From: JALYXI01 sp963795835
GTDB lineage: Bacteria; Acidobacteriota; Terriglobia; Bryobacterales; Bryobacteraceae
Direction: 5' to 3'
Length of the DNA stretch: 64,000 nt
Assembly (NCBI GenBank): GCA_963795835.1
Contig: CAWCJC010000006.1
Location: forward strand, 124,001 to 188,000
In this document: positions 34,544 to 43,710 of the stretch, piece by piece
Position numbering within the stretch: the first letter of the stretch is position 1
Layout: every line of letters starts with the position of its first letter
The notes under the pieces: generated by a model
Told to the model about the DNA's origin: nothing
The model's database searches: none
The model's input: the letters and a program-made list of their open reading frames with translations, nothing else
Position numbers and translations under genes: made by a program

Positions 34544-35369
34544 CGCCGGTGTCCAGACGGGAAGCTATACCACTCCGGTGTATTTGCAAAGCGACCGGAT
34601 CGACACCCGTTACAACTACATCATCGGCGTCGATAACGGCGGCAATAGCTATTACAGCGGCCTTGCCTTACAGTTGCAGCGGAGATTTTCCAAGGCATTC
34701 CAGGGCAGCGCTTCGTACACGTGGTCGCATGCAATTGACAACGCGCAAGGCAGCGGCGGTTTCTCCGGCAACAATCAACAGGGGTCGCTTTTCAACGGCA
34801 ACTATCAGGCGGACCGTGGTCCTTCTAGCCTGGATGTACGGCAGCGCCTGGTGATCAACTGGATCTATCAGCCGGTGTTTACGAAGAGCACGGGCGTGTT
34901 TGCCCGCTATCTGATCAATAACTGGCAACTGTCTGATCTCACGACAATTCAGACAGGTACGCCGGTAACGGAATCGTTGGGCGTGAGTAGCGGTTTGACT
35001 GCAGCACAGTTAGCGTCGGTGGGGATCACCAGCCCGCTTGCGTTCACGGGCAGCCTGAACGGATCGGGCGGGTCGGGCCGCGTACCGTTCCTGGGGTTGG
35101 GCACGCTTCGGCTGCCAAACACTTACCGCACGGATGCGCGCATCTCGAAGATCCTGCCCTTCAGCGAACGCTTCCGGACGATTCTGAACTTCGAGGTGTT
35201 CAACCTGACGAATACAATTACCTACACAAGCATTACGAACCGCGGATTCACTTCAAACGGCTTCAACATTACGCCGGCGGCCGGTCTTGGTCTTCCGACG
35301 CAGTCTTCAGGCTTCCCGGATGGAACCAACGCCCGTCGTGCGCAGGTGAGTATTCGCATCGATTTCTAA
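34500..35369 (+). CDS. Oar-like TonB-dependent receptor, part 2 (C-terminal barrel)
   Basis: Continuation of the receptor in the +1 frame, from PSNFVTYNIL onward to the terminal aromatic strand (RRAQVSIRIDF). It carries the typical late-barrel patterns QLQRRFSKAFQGSASYTWSHA and NFEVFNLTN. It is not an independent gene, although a TTG at 34500 could formally start it. The last 63 bases overlap the convergent DUF3419 gene. Confidence 0.75.
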   Translation: MRNPSNFVTYNILNSAGVQTGSYTTPVYLQSDRIDTRYNYIIGVDNGGNSYYSGLALQLQRRFSKAFQGSASYTWSHAIDNAQGSGGFSGNNQQGSLFNGNYQADRGPSSLDVRQRLVINWIYQPVFTKSTGVFARYLINNWQLSDLTTIQTGTPVTESLGVSSGLTAAQLASVGITSPLAFTGSLNGSGGSGRVPFLGLGTLRLPNTYRTDARISKILPFSERFRTILNFEVFNLTNTITYTSITNRGFTSNGFNITPAAGLGLPTQSSGFPDGTNARRAQVSIRIDF

Positions 35370-36170
35370 CGAACCCCAGATCAGGGAGCGGTCTAAACCG
35401 CCGCTTCCTGCGAATCTGCGGATTACGGTTACTGCTTCCGGCGTAGCAGCGTGTCTCACTGCGCGGAGCAGACGGGCGGAGTATTCCGGACCGGCGCCGT
35501 CAAAGATGTTTGAAAGCGTAAATCCGTCGAAGCTGGCGGCAGGAACGCTTTCCAGATATTCCGCGGCTCCTGAGGTTACGAGTTCGATCTCTCCAGAACG
35601 ATAGCGAACAGGGCTCAAGTCGCCGAGGAAATAAGCCCGGATGAAAGGATTTGTTGCATTTGGGTAAGTCCCAAAGCCACGAATGAGGCGCAAGAGAATC
35701 TGCCGGTCGAAGCGCGGGGGAACGGAGGCGAGCACCTGTTCGGAATAGAAGCGTCGCAATAGAATTGGGTGGGTCGCGGCTCGAAGCAGCAATCGGAGCA
35801 TGGGTGATTCCAGGTAGTTGCGCCAGTAGTCCACTTGCTCGGCGGGATCGGTCATAGCGCAAAATCGTTCGCGCTCTGCACGCTTGCCGGCAAGTTGAAG
35901 ACCTCTCCGCAACTTTCCGTCTATTTTCCCGGGCCTGGGTTCCGCGCCTTCGAGACGCTCGCGAACATACGCTGTTTGAGCGGGGTTCAAATCCGCCGCC
36001 ACCACACGGTATCCGGCATTCGCAAGAGTAATCGCCGTGCATCCGGCGGACGCGATACAGAAAATGCGGGAGTTCGGGCGAAACGCGGCAAGTTCCACCT
36101 GCGGATCTTCGAACATGCGCCCGAAAAACAGCTCCGGGGCGCCCCGCAAACGCCAGCCAGTGTCGCTCAC
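35307..36170 (-). CDS. DUF3419 / BtaA-like aminocarboxypropyltransferase family protein
   Basis: A 287-residue protein with a SAM-binding type core (FCIASAGCTAITLANAGYRVVAADLNPAQTAYV) and the later signature FDGFTLSNIFDGAG. This matches the DUF3419 group, whose studied member BtaA transfers the aminocarboxypropyl group of SAM to diacylglycerol for betaine lipid synthesis. Without a BtaB partner nearby, the exact acceptor is uncertain. It overlaps the isocitrate-dehydrogenase-type gene by 4 bases upstream and the receptor by 63 bases at its 3' end. Confidence 0.72.
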   Translation of the reverse strand: MSDTGWRLRGAPELFFGRMFEDPQVELAAFRPNSRIFCIASAGCTAITLANAGYRVVAADLNPAQTAYVRERLEGAEPRPGKIDGKLRRGLQLAGKRAERERFCAMTDPAEQVDYWRNYLESPMLRLLLRAATHPILLRRFYSEQVLASVPPRFDRQILLRLIRGFGTYPNATNPFIRAYFLGDLSPVRYRSGEIELVTSGAAEYLESVPAASFDGFTLSNIFDGAGPEYSARLLRAVRHAATPEAVTVIRRFAGSGGLDRSLIWGSLEIDANTHLRTTGVGSIREA

Positions 36171-37171
36171 AACTGCGCGATCACCGCGTCTGTGAATTCG
36201 GTGGTGGTTGCCGTTCCGCCAATATCGCGCGTGCAGTGTTTCGTGCCGCGATAGACGGCTTCGATCCCGCGCTGCAGCCGTTCAGCCGCTTCGCGCTCGC
36301 CGATATGCCGCAGCATTAAAGCGGCGGACTGCATCAGCGCCGTTGGATTGGCCCAGCCCTTCCCGGCGATATCGGGCGCGGTGCCATGGACGGCTTCGAA
36401 CACGGCGTGGTTTGCTCCCAGGTTCGCGCCGGGAACGATGCCTAAACCGCCAACCAGACCCGCGGTCAGATCGCTGACAATATCGCCATAAAGGTTCGGA
36501 AGTACCAGGAGATCGAACTGTTCCGGGCGCATGACCAGCTGCATGCAGGCGTTATCGACAATCATCTCGCCGTACTCAATGGCGGTGTATTCGGCGGCGA
36601 CTTCGCGGCAGCAGCGCAGGAAGAGGCCGTCGGACATCTTCATGATGTTTGCCTTGTGAATCGCGGTCACCTTCCTGCGGCCTTCGCGCGCGGCAAATTC
36701 GAACGTGGACCGCGCGATGCGCATCGACGCGGTCTTCGTGATCACTTTAAGGCTTTCGACAACATCAGTGACCACTTCGTGTTCGATTCCTGAATAGAGG
36801 TCTTCCGTGTTTTCGCGGAAGATGATCATGTCGATCGGAAGGTCGCTAAAGCGCGTCTTTAAGCCCGGTAGCATCTTGATGGGTCGGAAGTTTACATAGA
36901 GATCCAGCTTCTTGCGAAGCGCTACATTCACGCTGGAGTGACCGGAGGCAATGGGTGTCGCGACAGGACCTTTCAGGCCGACACGCGTGCGGCCAAGAGA
37001 CTCATACACGGAATCGGGCAGGAACTTCCCGGTCTCCTGTTCGGCTTTGATACCCGCATCGACGCGGTCCCAAACGATTGAGACGCCAGTTGCGTCTACA
37101 GCGCGAACAGTCGCATCGGCGACCTCGGGACCGATCCCGTCACCGGGGATCAGAGTAATGGAGTGGGGCAC
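36167..37171 (-). CDS. NAD-type isocitrate/isopropylmalate dehydrogenase family protein
   Basis: Oxidative beta-decarboxylase of 334 residues. It opens ITLIPGDGIGPEV and has FRENTEDLYSGIEH (as in NAD-dependent isocitrate or homoisocitrate dehydrogenases), KANIMKMSDG, NLYGDIVSDL and the GTAPDIAGKG signature. The length and the RENTEDLY motif favour NAD-isocitrate dehydrogenase over LeuB. GTG at 37171 is chosen as start; the in-frame opening to 37378 runs antisense through the divergent gene. Confidence 0.88.
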   Translation of the reverse strand: MPHSITLIPGDGIGPEVADATVRAVDATGVSIVWDRVDAGIKAEQETGKFLPDSVYESLGRTRVGLKGPVATPIASGHSSVNVALRKKLDLYVNFRPIKMLPGLKTRFSDLPIDMIIFRENTEDLYSGIEHEVVTDVVESLKVITKTASMRIARSTFEFAAREGRRKVTAIHKANIMKMSDGLFLRCCREVAAEYTAIEYGEMIVDNACMQLVMRPEQFDLLVLPNLYGDIVSDLTAGLVGGLGIVPGANLGANHAVFEAVHGTAPDIAGKGWANPTALMQSAALMLRHIGEREAAERLQRGIEAVYRGTKHCTRDIGGTATTTEFTDAVIAQL

Positions 37172-37189
37172 GCTTGTATTATTGCAAGC

Positions 37190-37492
37190 ATGGGCTTTCG
37201 GCTTCGCACGGCGCAGGGGAAGCTGAAGATCGAGCACAGCATCATTGACAATCTCAAGAAAGTGCTGGAGCGGCTGTTGGCAGCGAACCCGGAAATCCGC
37301 TCGATTATCCCCGGTGTGATTCGGCCCGTTCGCGATGCCAAAGGGGTGGTGAAGATTCATATCACCGTTGCGACGCAAAATGGATGGAAGGCAATTGCCT
37401 TGAGCGGCGGCGCAAGGCAGGAGCTTTTCGTCAGTACGGAGATGACGAAAGAGAAGCTGGAAGCCGCATTTGAGAAGGCAATCGCGGGATAA
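37190..37492 (+). CDS. small conserved protein, possibly DUF2103
   Basis: A 100-residue protein from the ATG at 37190. It has an N-terminal GKLKIEHSIIDNLKKVLERLL helix and a C-terminal beta region (VVKIHITVATQNGWKAIAL). The layout resembles the DUF2103 predicted metal-binding family, but I cannot confirm this by eye. It is divergent from the dehydrogenase with 18 bases between starts, and AIM24 follows 10 bases after its stop. Confidence 0.6.
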   Translation: MGFRLRTAQGKLKIEHSIIDNLKKVLERLLAANPEIRSIIPGVIRPVRDAKGVVKIHITVATQNGWKAIALSGGARQELFVSTEMTKEKLEAAFEKAIAG

Positions 37493-37502
37493 GATCTAGG
37501 TC

Positions 37503-38393
37503 ATGGCGTTTTGCTCAAATTGCGGCAGTCAGGTGGCAGATGAGGCCAAGTTTTGTGGCGTGTGCGGGACGCCTACGCGAGTCGCTGGTGCTTCGTCAGC
37601 GGCACCGGGACCCACGATGGGTGGGTCGACTCAGCCGGTGCAGCCGCTGGACTATACGATTCAGGGTGACAATCTGCAAATTGCGCGCGTGCGGCTGGCA
37701 CCGGGGCAGGAAGTGTACGCCGAGGCCGGCAAGATGATCTACAAGACCGCGAACGTCCACTGGGACACACGCATGAGCGGCAACAGTATTGGCGAGAAGC
37801 TGTTGGGCGCGTTGCGCAGAACCGTGACGGGGGAATCTCTGTTCGTCACGTATTTCCGGGCGGACTCGGCGGGGGCGGAGGTTGGGTTCGCGGGCAGTTA
37901 TCCGGGGCGGATCCAGGCAATCGATCTAGCGCCCGGACAGGCAATTTTGGCTCAGCGCGATGCGTTTCTGTTCGCACAGCCTACAGTGACTCTCGGCGTA
38001 GCGCTGGTGAAACGGCTGGGAGCGGGCTTTTTCGGGGGCGAAGGCTTCATTCTGGAGAAGCTTTCCGGGCCGGGCACGGTATTCATTCATGCGGGCGGCG
38101 ACTTTATCGAGTTCAATCTTGGCCCCGGCGAGCGGTTGCAGATTAGCGTGGGGTGTATCGTCGCGTTCGACGAATCAGTTGAGTACAATATCGAATTCGT
38201 TGGCGGAATCAAGACGGCTCTTTTCGGCGGCGAAGGCTTGTTTCTGGCAACATTGACGGGCCCAGGGCGCGTGCTGGTGCAATCGATGACGCTCGAAAAG
38301 ATGCGGCGGGAATTGGCGCCCACGAAGCACGGCGGAGATTCGCATAATCCCTTACAGAGCGTAAGCGGAATTTTTGGCGGGAGCGAGGACTAA
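37503..38393 (+). CDS. AIM24 / TIGR00266 family protein with N-terminal zinc ribbon
   Basis: A 296-residue protein. Residues 4-22 form a zinc ribbon (CSNCG then CGVCG). After a Ser/Gly/Pro linker comes the beta-rich AIM24 domain: QILARVRL-type start, EVYAEAGKMIYKTANV, FFGGEGFILEKLSGPGTVF and FGGEGLFLATLTGPG. Family function is not well known (mitochondrial biogenesis protein homologues). It lies 10 bases after the small upstream gene, so they are probably co-transcribed. Confidence 0.88.
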   Translation: MAFCSNCGSQVADEAKFCGVCGTPTRVAGASSAAPGPTMGGSTQPVQPLDYTIQGDNLQIARVRLAPGQEVYAEAGKMIYKTANVHWDTRMSGNSIGEKLLGALRRTVTGESLFVTYFRADSAGAEVGFAGSYPGRIQAIDLAPGQAILAQRDAFLFAQPTVTLGVALVKRLGAGFFGGEGFILEKLSGPGTVFIHAGGDFIEFNLGPGERLQISVGCIVAFDESVEYNIEFVGGIKTALFGGEGLFLATLTGPGRVLVQSMTLEKMRRELAPTKHGGDSHNPLQSVSGIFGGSED

Positions 38394-38397
38394 CGGG

Positions 38398-39090
38398 ATG
38401 AAGCTGCTTTGTTTGATGATTGCGGGCGCATGCGCTGCGGCGGGCGCGACCAAATGCGAGGCGTTGCTGCAGGGCGCCTTTGGTGATCAGGTGAAGATTC
38501 AATCGGCTTCGTTGGTTGCGGCGGCGGGCGATATGCCGGAGCATTGCGATGTGCGCGGCGTCATCTGGCCGGAAGCGCACTTCATGTTGAAGTTGCCGAC
38601 GCAATGGAACAATCGATTTCAGATGGTGGGAAACGGCGGCACGGCAGGTGTGATTAGCGTCGCAGCGGTTAATGCCGCCGTCCGCAAGAGCTTTGCCGCG
38701 GTTTCGACCGATACCGGTCACGATGCAGCAAAGGAGCCGCTGGCGACCTTCGCAATTGAGAGCCCGGAGAACCCGAACGCGCGGCGCAAGTTTCTGGATT
38801 TCGCATGGCTCTCGGTGCATGAGACGGCGGTAACGGCCAAACAGATTACGCAGGCCTACTATGGCTCGGCGCCGCGTTACTCCTATTGGGTGGGATGCTC
38901 GACCGGCGGACGGCAGGGTTTGCAGGAGGCGCAACGGTTTCCAGACGATTTCGACGGGCTGGTGGTAGGCGCGCCGGGGCTTTACAACACGGGGAATTCC
39001 ATGCGGCGCATCTGGATCGGTCAATCGCAAGTGGGCCCAGGAGCAATTCCTGACGGCCAAGCTGCCGCTTCTGACCAAGGCGATTTATGA
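38398..39090 (+). CDS. tannase/feruloyl-esterase family protein, part 1 (frameshifted gene)
   Basis: N-terminal half of a secreted alpha/beta-hydrolase of the tannase family. It has a signal peptide (LLCLMIAGACAAAGA), FQMVGNGGTAG, and the nucleophile serine in YWVGCSTGGRQGLQEA. The in-frame upstream start at 38374 lies inside AIM24; ATG 38398 is preferred. Near 39015-39025 the frame is lost: the family sequence (NRKWAQEQFLTAKLPLLTKAIY) continues in the +1 frame. A single extra base would explain it. Confidence 0.8.
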   Translation: MKLLCLMIAGACAAAGATKCEALLQGAFGDQVKIQSASLVAAAGDMPEHCDVRGVIWPEAHFMLKLPTQWNNRFQMVGNGGTAGVISVAAVNAAVRKSFAAVSTDTGHDAAKEPLATFAIESPENPNARRKFLDFAWLSVHETAVTAKQITQAYYGSAPRYSYWVGCSTGGRQGLQEAQRFPDDFDGLVVGAPGLYNTGNSMRRIWIGQSQVGPGAIPDGQAAASDQGDL

Positions 39091-39112
39091 GAAGTGTGAC
39101 GCGCTCGACGGG

Positions 39113-39901
39113 TTGAAAGATGGGTTGATCGACGACCCCCGAAATTGTTCGTTTCAGCCGAAGAAGGACCTGGCCAAGTGTTCCGGCGCAGAAGCCGCGG
39201 ATTGTTTCACCACGGCCCAGATCGAGGCGTTAGCGAAAATCTATGGCGGCCCGCACGATTCGAAGGGCAAGGCTCTCTTCTATGGCGAGCCGGTCGGCAG
39301 CGAGCCTGTCTGGCCCGATAACTTCATCCTGCCGAATAAGACAGTGCTGCCGCGATCCGAGAGCCAGATGAAATACTTTATGCTGGATCCCTCGCCGGGC
39401 TCCTCGTGGGAGTTCACCATGTTCGATTTCGATAAAGACCCGGCACGGCTGACGCGCGCCGCGGCGGAGTTGAATGCGCGGAACACGAATCTGGAACCGC
39501 TTCGGAAGCGGGGTGGCAAGATTCTGCAGTATTCGGGATGGGCGGATCAGCAGGTGAATCCCATGCCCGGAATCGCGTATTACGAGGAGGTAAGCCAGCG
39601 TTTCGGCGATGCGGCTACCCGGGATTTCTACCGGCTTTTCATGGTGCCGGGGATGTTTCACTGCGGAGGCGGTCCGGGATGCGGAACGGTGGATTGGCTG
39701 GCGGCGTTGATGGATTGGGTGGAGAACGGCAAAGCGCCGGCTCAATTGACAGGCGCGCATGTGGAGAAAGGCACGACTACCCGGACGCGAACGCTGTGTC
39801 CTTATCCGCAGGTGGCGCGTTACAAAGGCACCGGCAGCGTGGATGAGGCGGCTAACTTCGCGTGCGTTGCTGGTGGTGTAGCGATGGCAGGAACCCGGTA
39901 A
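39113..39901 (+). CDS. tannase/feruloyl-esterase family protein, part 2
   Basis: C-terminal half of the same enzyme; coding in this frame actually resumes near 39022. It has DGLKDGLIDDPRNC, the catalytic aspartate region YSGWADQQVNP and the catalytic histidine in GMFHCGGGPGC. All three triad elements are therefore preserved across the two halves, suggesting recent damage or an artefact. The final 50 bases overlap the convergent Fsr-like transporter. Confidence 0.78.
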   Translation: MKDGLIDDPRNCSFQPKKDLAKCSGAEAADCFTTAQIEALAKIYGGPHDSKGKALFYGEPVGSEPVWPDNFILPNKTVLPRSESQMKYFMLDPSPGSSWEFTMFDFDKDPARLTRAAAELNARNTNLEPLRKRGGKILQYSGWADQQVNPMPGIAYYEEVSQRFGDAATRDFYRLFMVPGMFHCGGGPGCGTVDWLAALMDWVENGKAPAQLTGAHVEKGTTTRTRTLCPYPQVARYKGTGSVDEAANFACVAGGVAMAGTR

Positions 39902-41030
39902 GCAAACCGATAACGGGCAAATACGCGCACACGCGGTATACGGTAATGATGCTGGTGGCGTCCGCAAGCTTACCGAGTACCGCCGCGCCGATGCCGCCCA
40001 TCCCGAAGGCGAATCCAAAGAATAACCCCGAAATCAGTCCTACTCTTCCGGGCACCAGTTCCTGCGCGTAAACCAGGATGGCGGAGAACGCAGAAGCAAT
40101 GATGAAGCCGATAATCACGCTCAGGATGCCGGTCCAGAAAAGGTTCGCGTAGGGCAGCAACAGGGTGAACGGCAAGACTCCCAGAATGGAGCACCAGATC
40201 ACGAGTTTGCGGCCGAAACGGTCGCCAATGGGCCCACCCATCAGAGTTCCCGCGGCTACGGAACCCAGAAAGACAAACAGGTGGATTTGAGAGCTTCCGA
40301 CAGAAATCCCGAACCTGCTGATGAGATAAAACGTGTAATAACTCGTGAGGCTCGCAAGATAGAAGTATTTCGAAAACACCAGGACCATGAGGATCAGAAT
40401 CGCCGCTATCACGCGATTCCTAGGAAGCCGCGCCTCCGGGCTGGAACTCTCAGCAGCTTTTCGTGGCTGTTTGAGATGTGTGTTGTACCAATTGCCCACC
40501 CACGCGAGTATCCCGATCGCGGCAAGTGCGGCTACCGAAAAGTAGGCCACTCCTCCCTGCCCTCTGGGCAGAATGATCAGGGCGGCGAGCAAGGGCCCGA
40601 TGGCGGATCCGGCATTGCCTCCCACCTGGAAGAAGGACTGAGCGAGCCCGTGCCGCCCGCCCGACGCCAGGCGCGCGACGCGCGACGATTCGGGGTGAAA
40701 CACCGCGGATCCCACGCCCATCAACGACGCCGCAAACAGCAGTGGGCCGAAACTCGGAGCAACAGCAAGCAGCAGCAGGCCGGTAAGCGTCAACGTCATT
40801 CCGAAAGGGAGCGAATAGGGCAGTGGTCTCTTGTCGGTGAAATGTCCGATGAAGGGTTGCAGCAGAGATGCCGTGGCCTGGAACGTGAGTGTGATCAGGC
40901 CGATTTGCGTAAAGTTCAGATGGAACGAGCTCTTGAGAATAGGATAGATGGATGGCAGAAGCGACTGCACCATATCGTTCAGCAAGTGGCACAGGCTCAC
41001 GGCCGTGAGCACAGGAAACAACGTCTTCAT
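39852..41030 (-). CDS. MFS transporter, fosmidomycin-resistance (Fsr)-like
   Basis: A 392-residue major-facilitator protein with 12 hydrophobic helices. The N-terminal pattern AVSLCHLLNDMVQSLLPSIYPILK and the GVGSAVFHPESSRVARLASGGRHGLAQSFFQVGGN region (shown in part) are typical of Fsr-type drug efflux pumps. Substrate not determinable. Its ATG at 41030 and that of the divergent MFS gene at 41029 share the palindrome CATG, so the two start codons overlap. Confidence 0.88.
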   Translation of the reverse strand: MKTLFPVLTAVSLCHLLNDMVQSLLPSIYPILKSSFHLNFTQIGLITLTFQATASLLQPFIGHFTDKRPLPYSLPFGMTLTLTGLLLLAVAPSFGPLLFAASLMGVGSAVFHPESSRVARLASGGRHGLAQSFFQVGGNAGSAIGPLLAALIILPRGQGGVAYFSVAALAAIGILAWVGNWYNTHLKQPRKAAESSSPEARLPRNRVIAAILILMVLVFSKYFYLASLTSYYTFYLISRFGISVGSSQIHLFVFLGSVAAGTLMGGPIGDRFGRKLVIWCSILGVLPFTLLLPYANLFWTGILSVIIGFIIASAFSAILVYAQELVPGRVGLISGLFFGFAFGMGGIGAAVLGKLADATSIITVYRVCAYLPVIGLLTGFLPSLHHQQRTRS

Positions 41031-41682
41031 GAATTCGTCATCAGATACACTTCTCAGTATCCCAACCGGGCGGGTGCGATCGATTCAGAGGTGGGCGCTG
41101 GTGCTGTTGGTGGCAGGCGGCGCGCTGAACTACATCGACCGCGCGACGCTGGCTGTTGCGAATAAGCTAATCCAGGAAGATCTGCACATTCCGATCGGCA
41201 AAATGGGGCTGCTGCTCTCCGCGTTTCTTTGGGCCTACGCGATCGCGCAGCTCCCGGTAGGAGCGCTGATCGATAAGTACGGGCCGCGAAAAACGCTGAG
41301 CTTGGGTTTGTTTGGGTGGTCGGCGGCGCAGGCTGCGGGTGGGTTTGTGTCGGGTTTTGCGCCCTTCGTGGCAGCCCGGTTCGCACTGGGCATTGGTGAG
41401 GCACCGCTGTTCCCGGGCGGGGCGCGCGTGGTGCGGGATTGGTTCAACGTGCGGGAGCGCGGGTTTGCCACGGGTGTATGCCAATCTGCGGGATCGCTTG
41501 GGAAATTTCGTGGCGTTGCCGCTGCTGACGTATCTGATGTTGAGCTTCAGTTGGAGATTGATGTTCATCATCGTGGGAGCGGCGGGCGTCGCACTTGCGA
41601 TTGTCTGGTGGATGGTGCATCGCGACCCTGCGGAAGTCCGGCTTACGCAAGAAGAGAAGGCGTATTTAACGGAAGGCGATGA
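41029..41682 (+). CDS. MFS transporter, anion:cation symporter type, part 1 (frameshifted gene)
   Basis: First five or so helices of an ACS-family major-facilitator transporter (sugar acids such as galactonate/glucarate in known members): GALNYIDRATLAVANK, the loop DKYGPRKTL and the GIGEAPLFPGG signature. The frame is lost at about 41501-41508, in GGGAAATTT, where one A too many fits: deleting it yields SLGNFVALPLLTYLML. The remaining residues to 41682 are out of frame. A GTG near 41072 is an alternative start that would avoid the overlapping start codons. Confidence 0.78.
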   Translation: MNSSSDTLLSIPTGRVRSIQRWALVLLVAGGALNYIDRATLAVANKLIQEDLHIPIGKMGLLLSAFLWAYAIAQLPVGALIDKYGPRKTLSLGLFGWSAAQAAGGFVSGFAPFVAARFALGIGEAPLFPGGARVVRDWFNVRERGFATGVCQSAGSLGKFRGVAAADVSDVELQLEIDVHHRGSGGRRTCDCLVDGASRPCGSPAYARREGVFNGRR

Positions 41683-42325
41683 GAATGCCTCCGCACGCCC
41701 GCCTTCGTTCGCGGATTGGAAGCAACTGTTCGCGCACAGGACCACGTGGGGGATGAGTGCGGGCTTCTTCGGAAACGTGTACACACTTTGGCTCTACACC
41801 AGCTGGCTGCCCTACTATCTGGAACACGAACGGCACATGACAATTGCCAAAGTAGGAATCCTGGGTGCGATCCCCTTTTTGTGTGGGGCGGCGGGAGCGG
41901 TTTGCGGCGGCTGGCTGTGCGACTTCCTGACACGGCGCGGATGGACCCCGATCGGTGGACGCAAGCTGCTGATTTCCTGCTCATTGGTGGGTGTATCGGC
42001 ATGCACGGTGGGAGTCGTTTATGCCGCTTCGAATAGTCTGGTTCTGCTACTGCTCTCTGTGTCGCTATTCCTGATCTACATCGTGAGCAGCGCCGCTTGG
42101 GCAACCGTGCCGGTGGCGGCGCCGGGACAGTTTACGGCGTCTCTTGGATCGATTCAGAATTTCGGTGGGTACCTCGGCGGCGCGCTGGCACCTATGTTGA
42201 CCGGGTTCATTGTGGAGCGCACGGGAAGCTTTTCGCCGGCGTTGTTATTAAGCGCCGCCATCACCATAGTTTCGGCACTGGCTTATTTACTCTTGGTGCG
42301 CGGACCGATCTTAGTAAACGACTAA
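41507..42325 (+). CDS. MFS transporter, anion:cation symporter type, part 2
   Basis: Continuation in the +1 frame to a normal C-terminus with helices 6-12, including YLEHERHMTIAKVGILGAIP and a final AYLLLVRG. Both halves join to a full-length protein of about 430 residues, so only one base separates this from an intact gene. The patatin gene begins 21 bases after its stop. Confidence 0.76.
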   Translation, partial: FVALPLLTYLMLSFSWRLMFIIVGAAGVALAIVWWMVHRDPAEVRLTQEEKAYLTEGDENASARPPSFADWKQLFAHRTTWGMSAGFFGNVYTLWLYTSWLPYYLEHERHMTIAKVGILGAIPFLCGAAGAVCGGWLCDFLTRRGWTPIGGRKLLISCSLVGVSACTVGVVYAASNSLVLLLLSVSLFLIYIVSSAAWATVPVAAPGQFTASLGSIQNFGGYLGGALAPMLTGFIVERTGSFSPALLLSAAITIVSALAYLLLVRGPILVND

Positions 42326-42346
42326 AACTTAGTAAGATATCCAGCT

Positions 42347-43111
42347 ATGGATAAGGCAAAGGAAGCGGTCTGCTTCACGGCCGGCCCCTCTGGAGCTGCT
42401 TTTGGAGCCGGAGTGATTCATGCCTGGCTCGCGGCCGATCGCGCTCAACCCCTCGTGACGGCGGGGATCTCGACAGGCGCGCTTACGGCCTCGGCGATGC
42501 AGAAATGTTATCGGGAGCTTGCGGCCGCTGCGGCCGGGGAAAACACAGCAGTCGACGAACTAAAGCTCGAAAGCGCACGCTGGAAGTGGTTCCGCACTTA
42601 TCTCTCTACGGTGTGTAACAATCCTCTGTCCTTCCTCTGGCGATCCATTCCGGATCCTGTCGATTACTTCGCGGACAAGCCACCCGTCACCGATATTTCG
42701 GTTAAATCGCTCCCCGAGGATCTGAAAGCCGAGTCCCAAAAAGCGCGCCGGCATTTTTACTTACTCACAAAGCTGGGTACCTGGCTGGCCGGTCTGCCAA
42801 TCCGGGTTTCCACCGTAGCTTCGCTTGTGGTCTTTTACATCAGGATTAAGGAGGGTTCGGGCTTTGCGCCAATCAACCTGATTGGTGGGCTCTGGCATTT
42901 GATCAAGGTGGTGGCTGGACTCTGGTGGCACCTGGTGCGCGCGCCTCGTTTTTTCCGGGACAACTACGGCGAAGAACGAAGGCATCCGGCCGCTCTTCGG
43001 ACTTCGCACATGGGCCATCAGCTTACTGCTCCCAGTGCCGCCACTCCTGATAGCCGGCGCAGCGGCTTATTTTCTTCGTCCGCGCTTCCCCTGGTTCGTT
43101 TTGAGTCTTGA
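42347..43111 (+). CDS. double patatin-like protein, part 1 (frameshifted gene)
   Basis: Start of a very long patatin-like phospholipase. The first patatin half has an anion loop (TAGPSGAAFGAG) and the nucleophile GISTG within the first 50 residues, then a hydrophobic helix (GTWLAGLPIRVSTVASLVVFY, shown in part). Near 42970-42978 the frame shifts +1 and continues as EGIRPLFGLRTWAISLLLP, forming another membrane helix up to about 43100, where a second +1 shift occurs. The C-terminal residues of this open frame are not real. Confidence 0.7.
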   Translation: MDKAKEAVCFTAGPSGAAFGAGVIHAWLAADRAQPLVTAGISTGALTASAMQKCYRELAAAAAGENTAVDELKLESARWKWFRTYLSTVCNNPLSFLWRSIPDPVDYFADKPPVTDISVKSLPEDLKAESQKARRHFYLLTKLGTWLAGLPIRVSTVASLVVFYIRIKEGSGFAPINLIGGLWHLIKVVAGLWWHLVRAPRFFRDNYGEERRHPAALRTSHMGHQLTAPSAATPDSRRSGLFSSSALPLVRFES

Positions 43112-43710
43112 TCGTTTGTATCGGAGCCATCACCTTCTTAGCCGTAAGATTTCGCAAACTTCTTTGGTCCATACCGAAATACATGTTTGCCCAACTAGAC
43201 ATGGCGCAGGGCCTGCTTTGCCAGTTCGAACTTCGGCGGCAGTTGTACGGTCTATTTGGCAAGGATTTAGTCGGCCCCAGCAGTGAGGGCAAGACGGCTG
43301 GCTATACCCTCATTGTTTGCGCGGCTCTGGAGCAGACAGAACAAGTCTGGATTCGTCCCGAAGTCTCGGTGGTCAAGGCGCTTTCCGCCGCCATGGCGAT
43401 CCCCGGAGTCTTTCCTCCTCATAAGTTTCACACCAGCGAAGTGGCCAATCTGATGGACAGGAAGGAGGGCACGCTGGTTGACGGAGTGGCCGTTCGAAAC
43501 AATCCGCTTCCCGCTTTCTTTTCCTGGTGCCGGCGACAGCGAGGGCCGGTCAGACCTCGCCGAAGCGCTGGAAACAACGCCAGAGAACCCTACGCTTCAC
43601 AGCGTGTACAACGTGCCCATTACAGCCGATCCGGACGGCTCTGGCGCTCGCGAGGAGATCGACATCGTGGAATCCGCGATGGCGGCCCTGGAACTCGAAA
43701 AGTGCCGTGA
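43108..43710 (+). CDS. double patatin-like protein, part 2
   Basis: Third reading segment of the same gene. It starts with a hydrophobic helix (LIVCIGAITFLAVRF) and contains the catalytic DG of the first patatin domain in GTLVDGVAVRNNPLPAFF, together with AMAIPGVFPP typical of patatins. A third +1 shift falls in CTTTCTTTTCC (about 43511-43525), where one T too many fits. Sequence after about 43530 in this frame is not coding. Confidence 0.7.
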   Translation: MIVCIGAITFLAVRFRKLLWSIPKYMFAQLDMAQGLLCQFELRRQLYGLFGKDLVGPSSEGKTAGYTLIVCAALEQTEQVWIRPEVSVVKALSAAMAIPGVFPPHKFHTSEVANLMDRKEGTLVDGVAVRNNPLPAFFSWCRRQRGPVRPRRSAGNNAREPYASQRVQRAHYSRSGRLWRSRGDRHRGIRDGGPGTRKVP

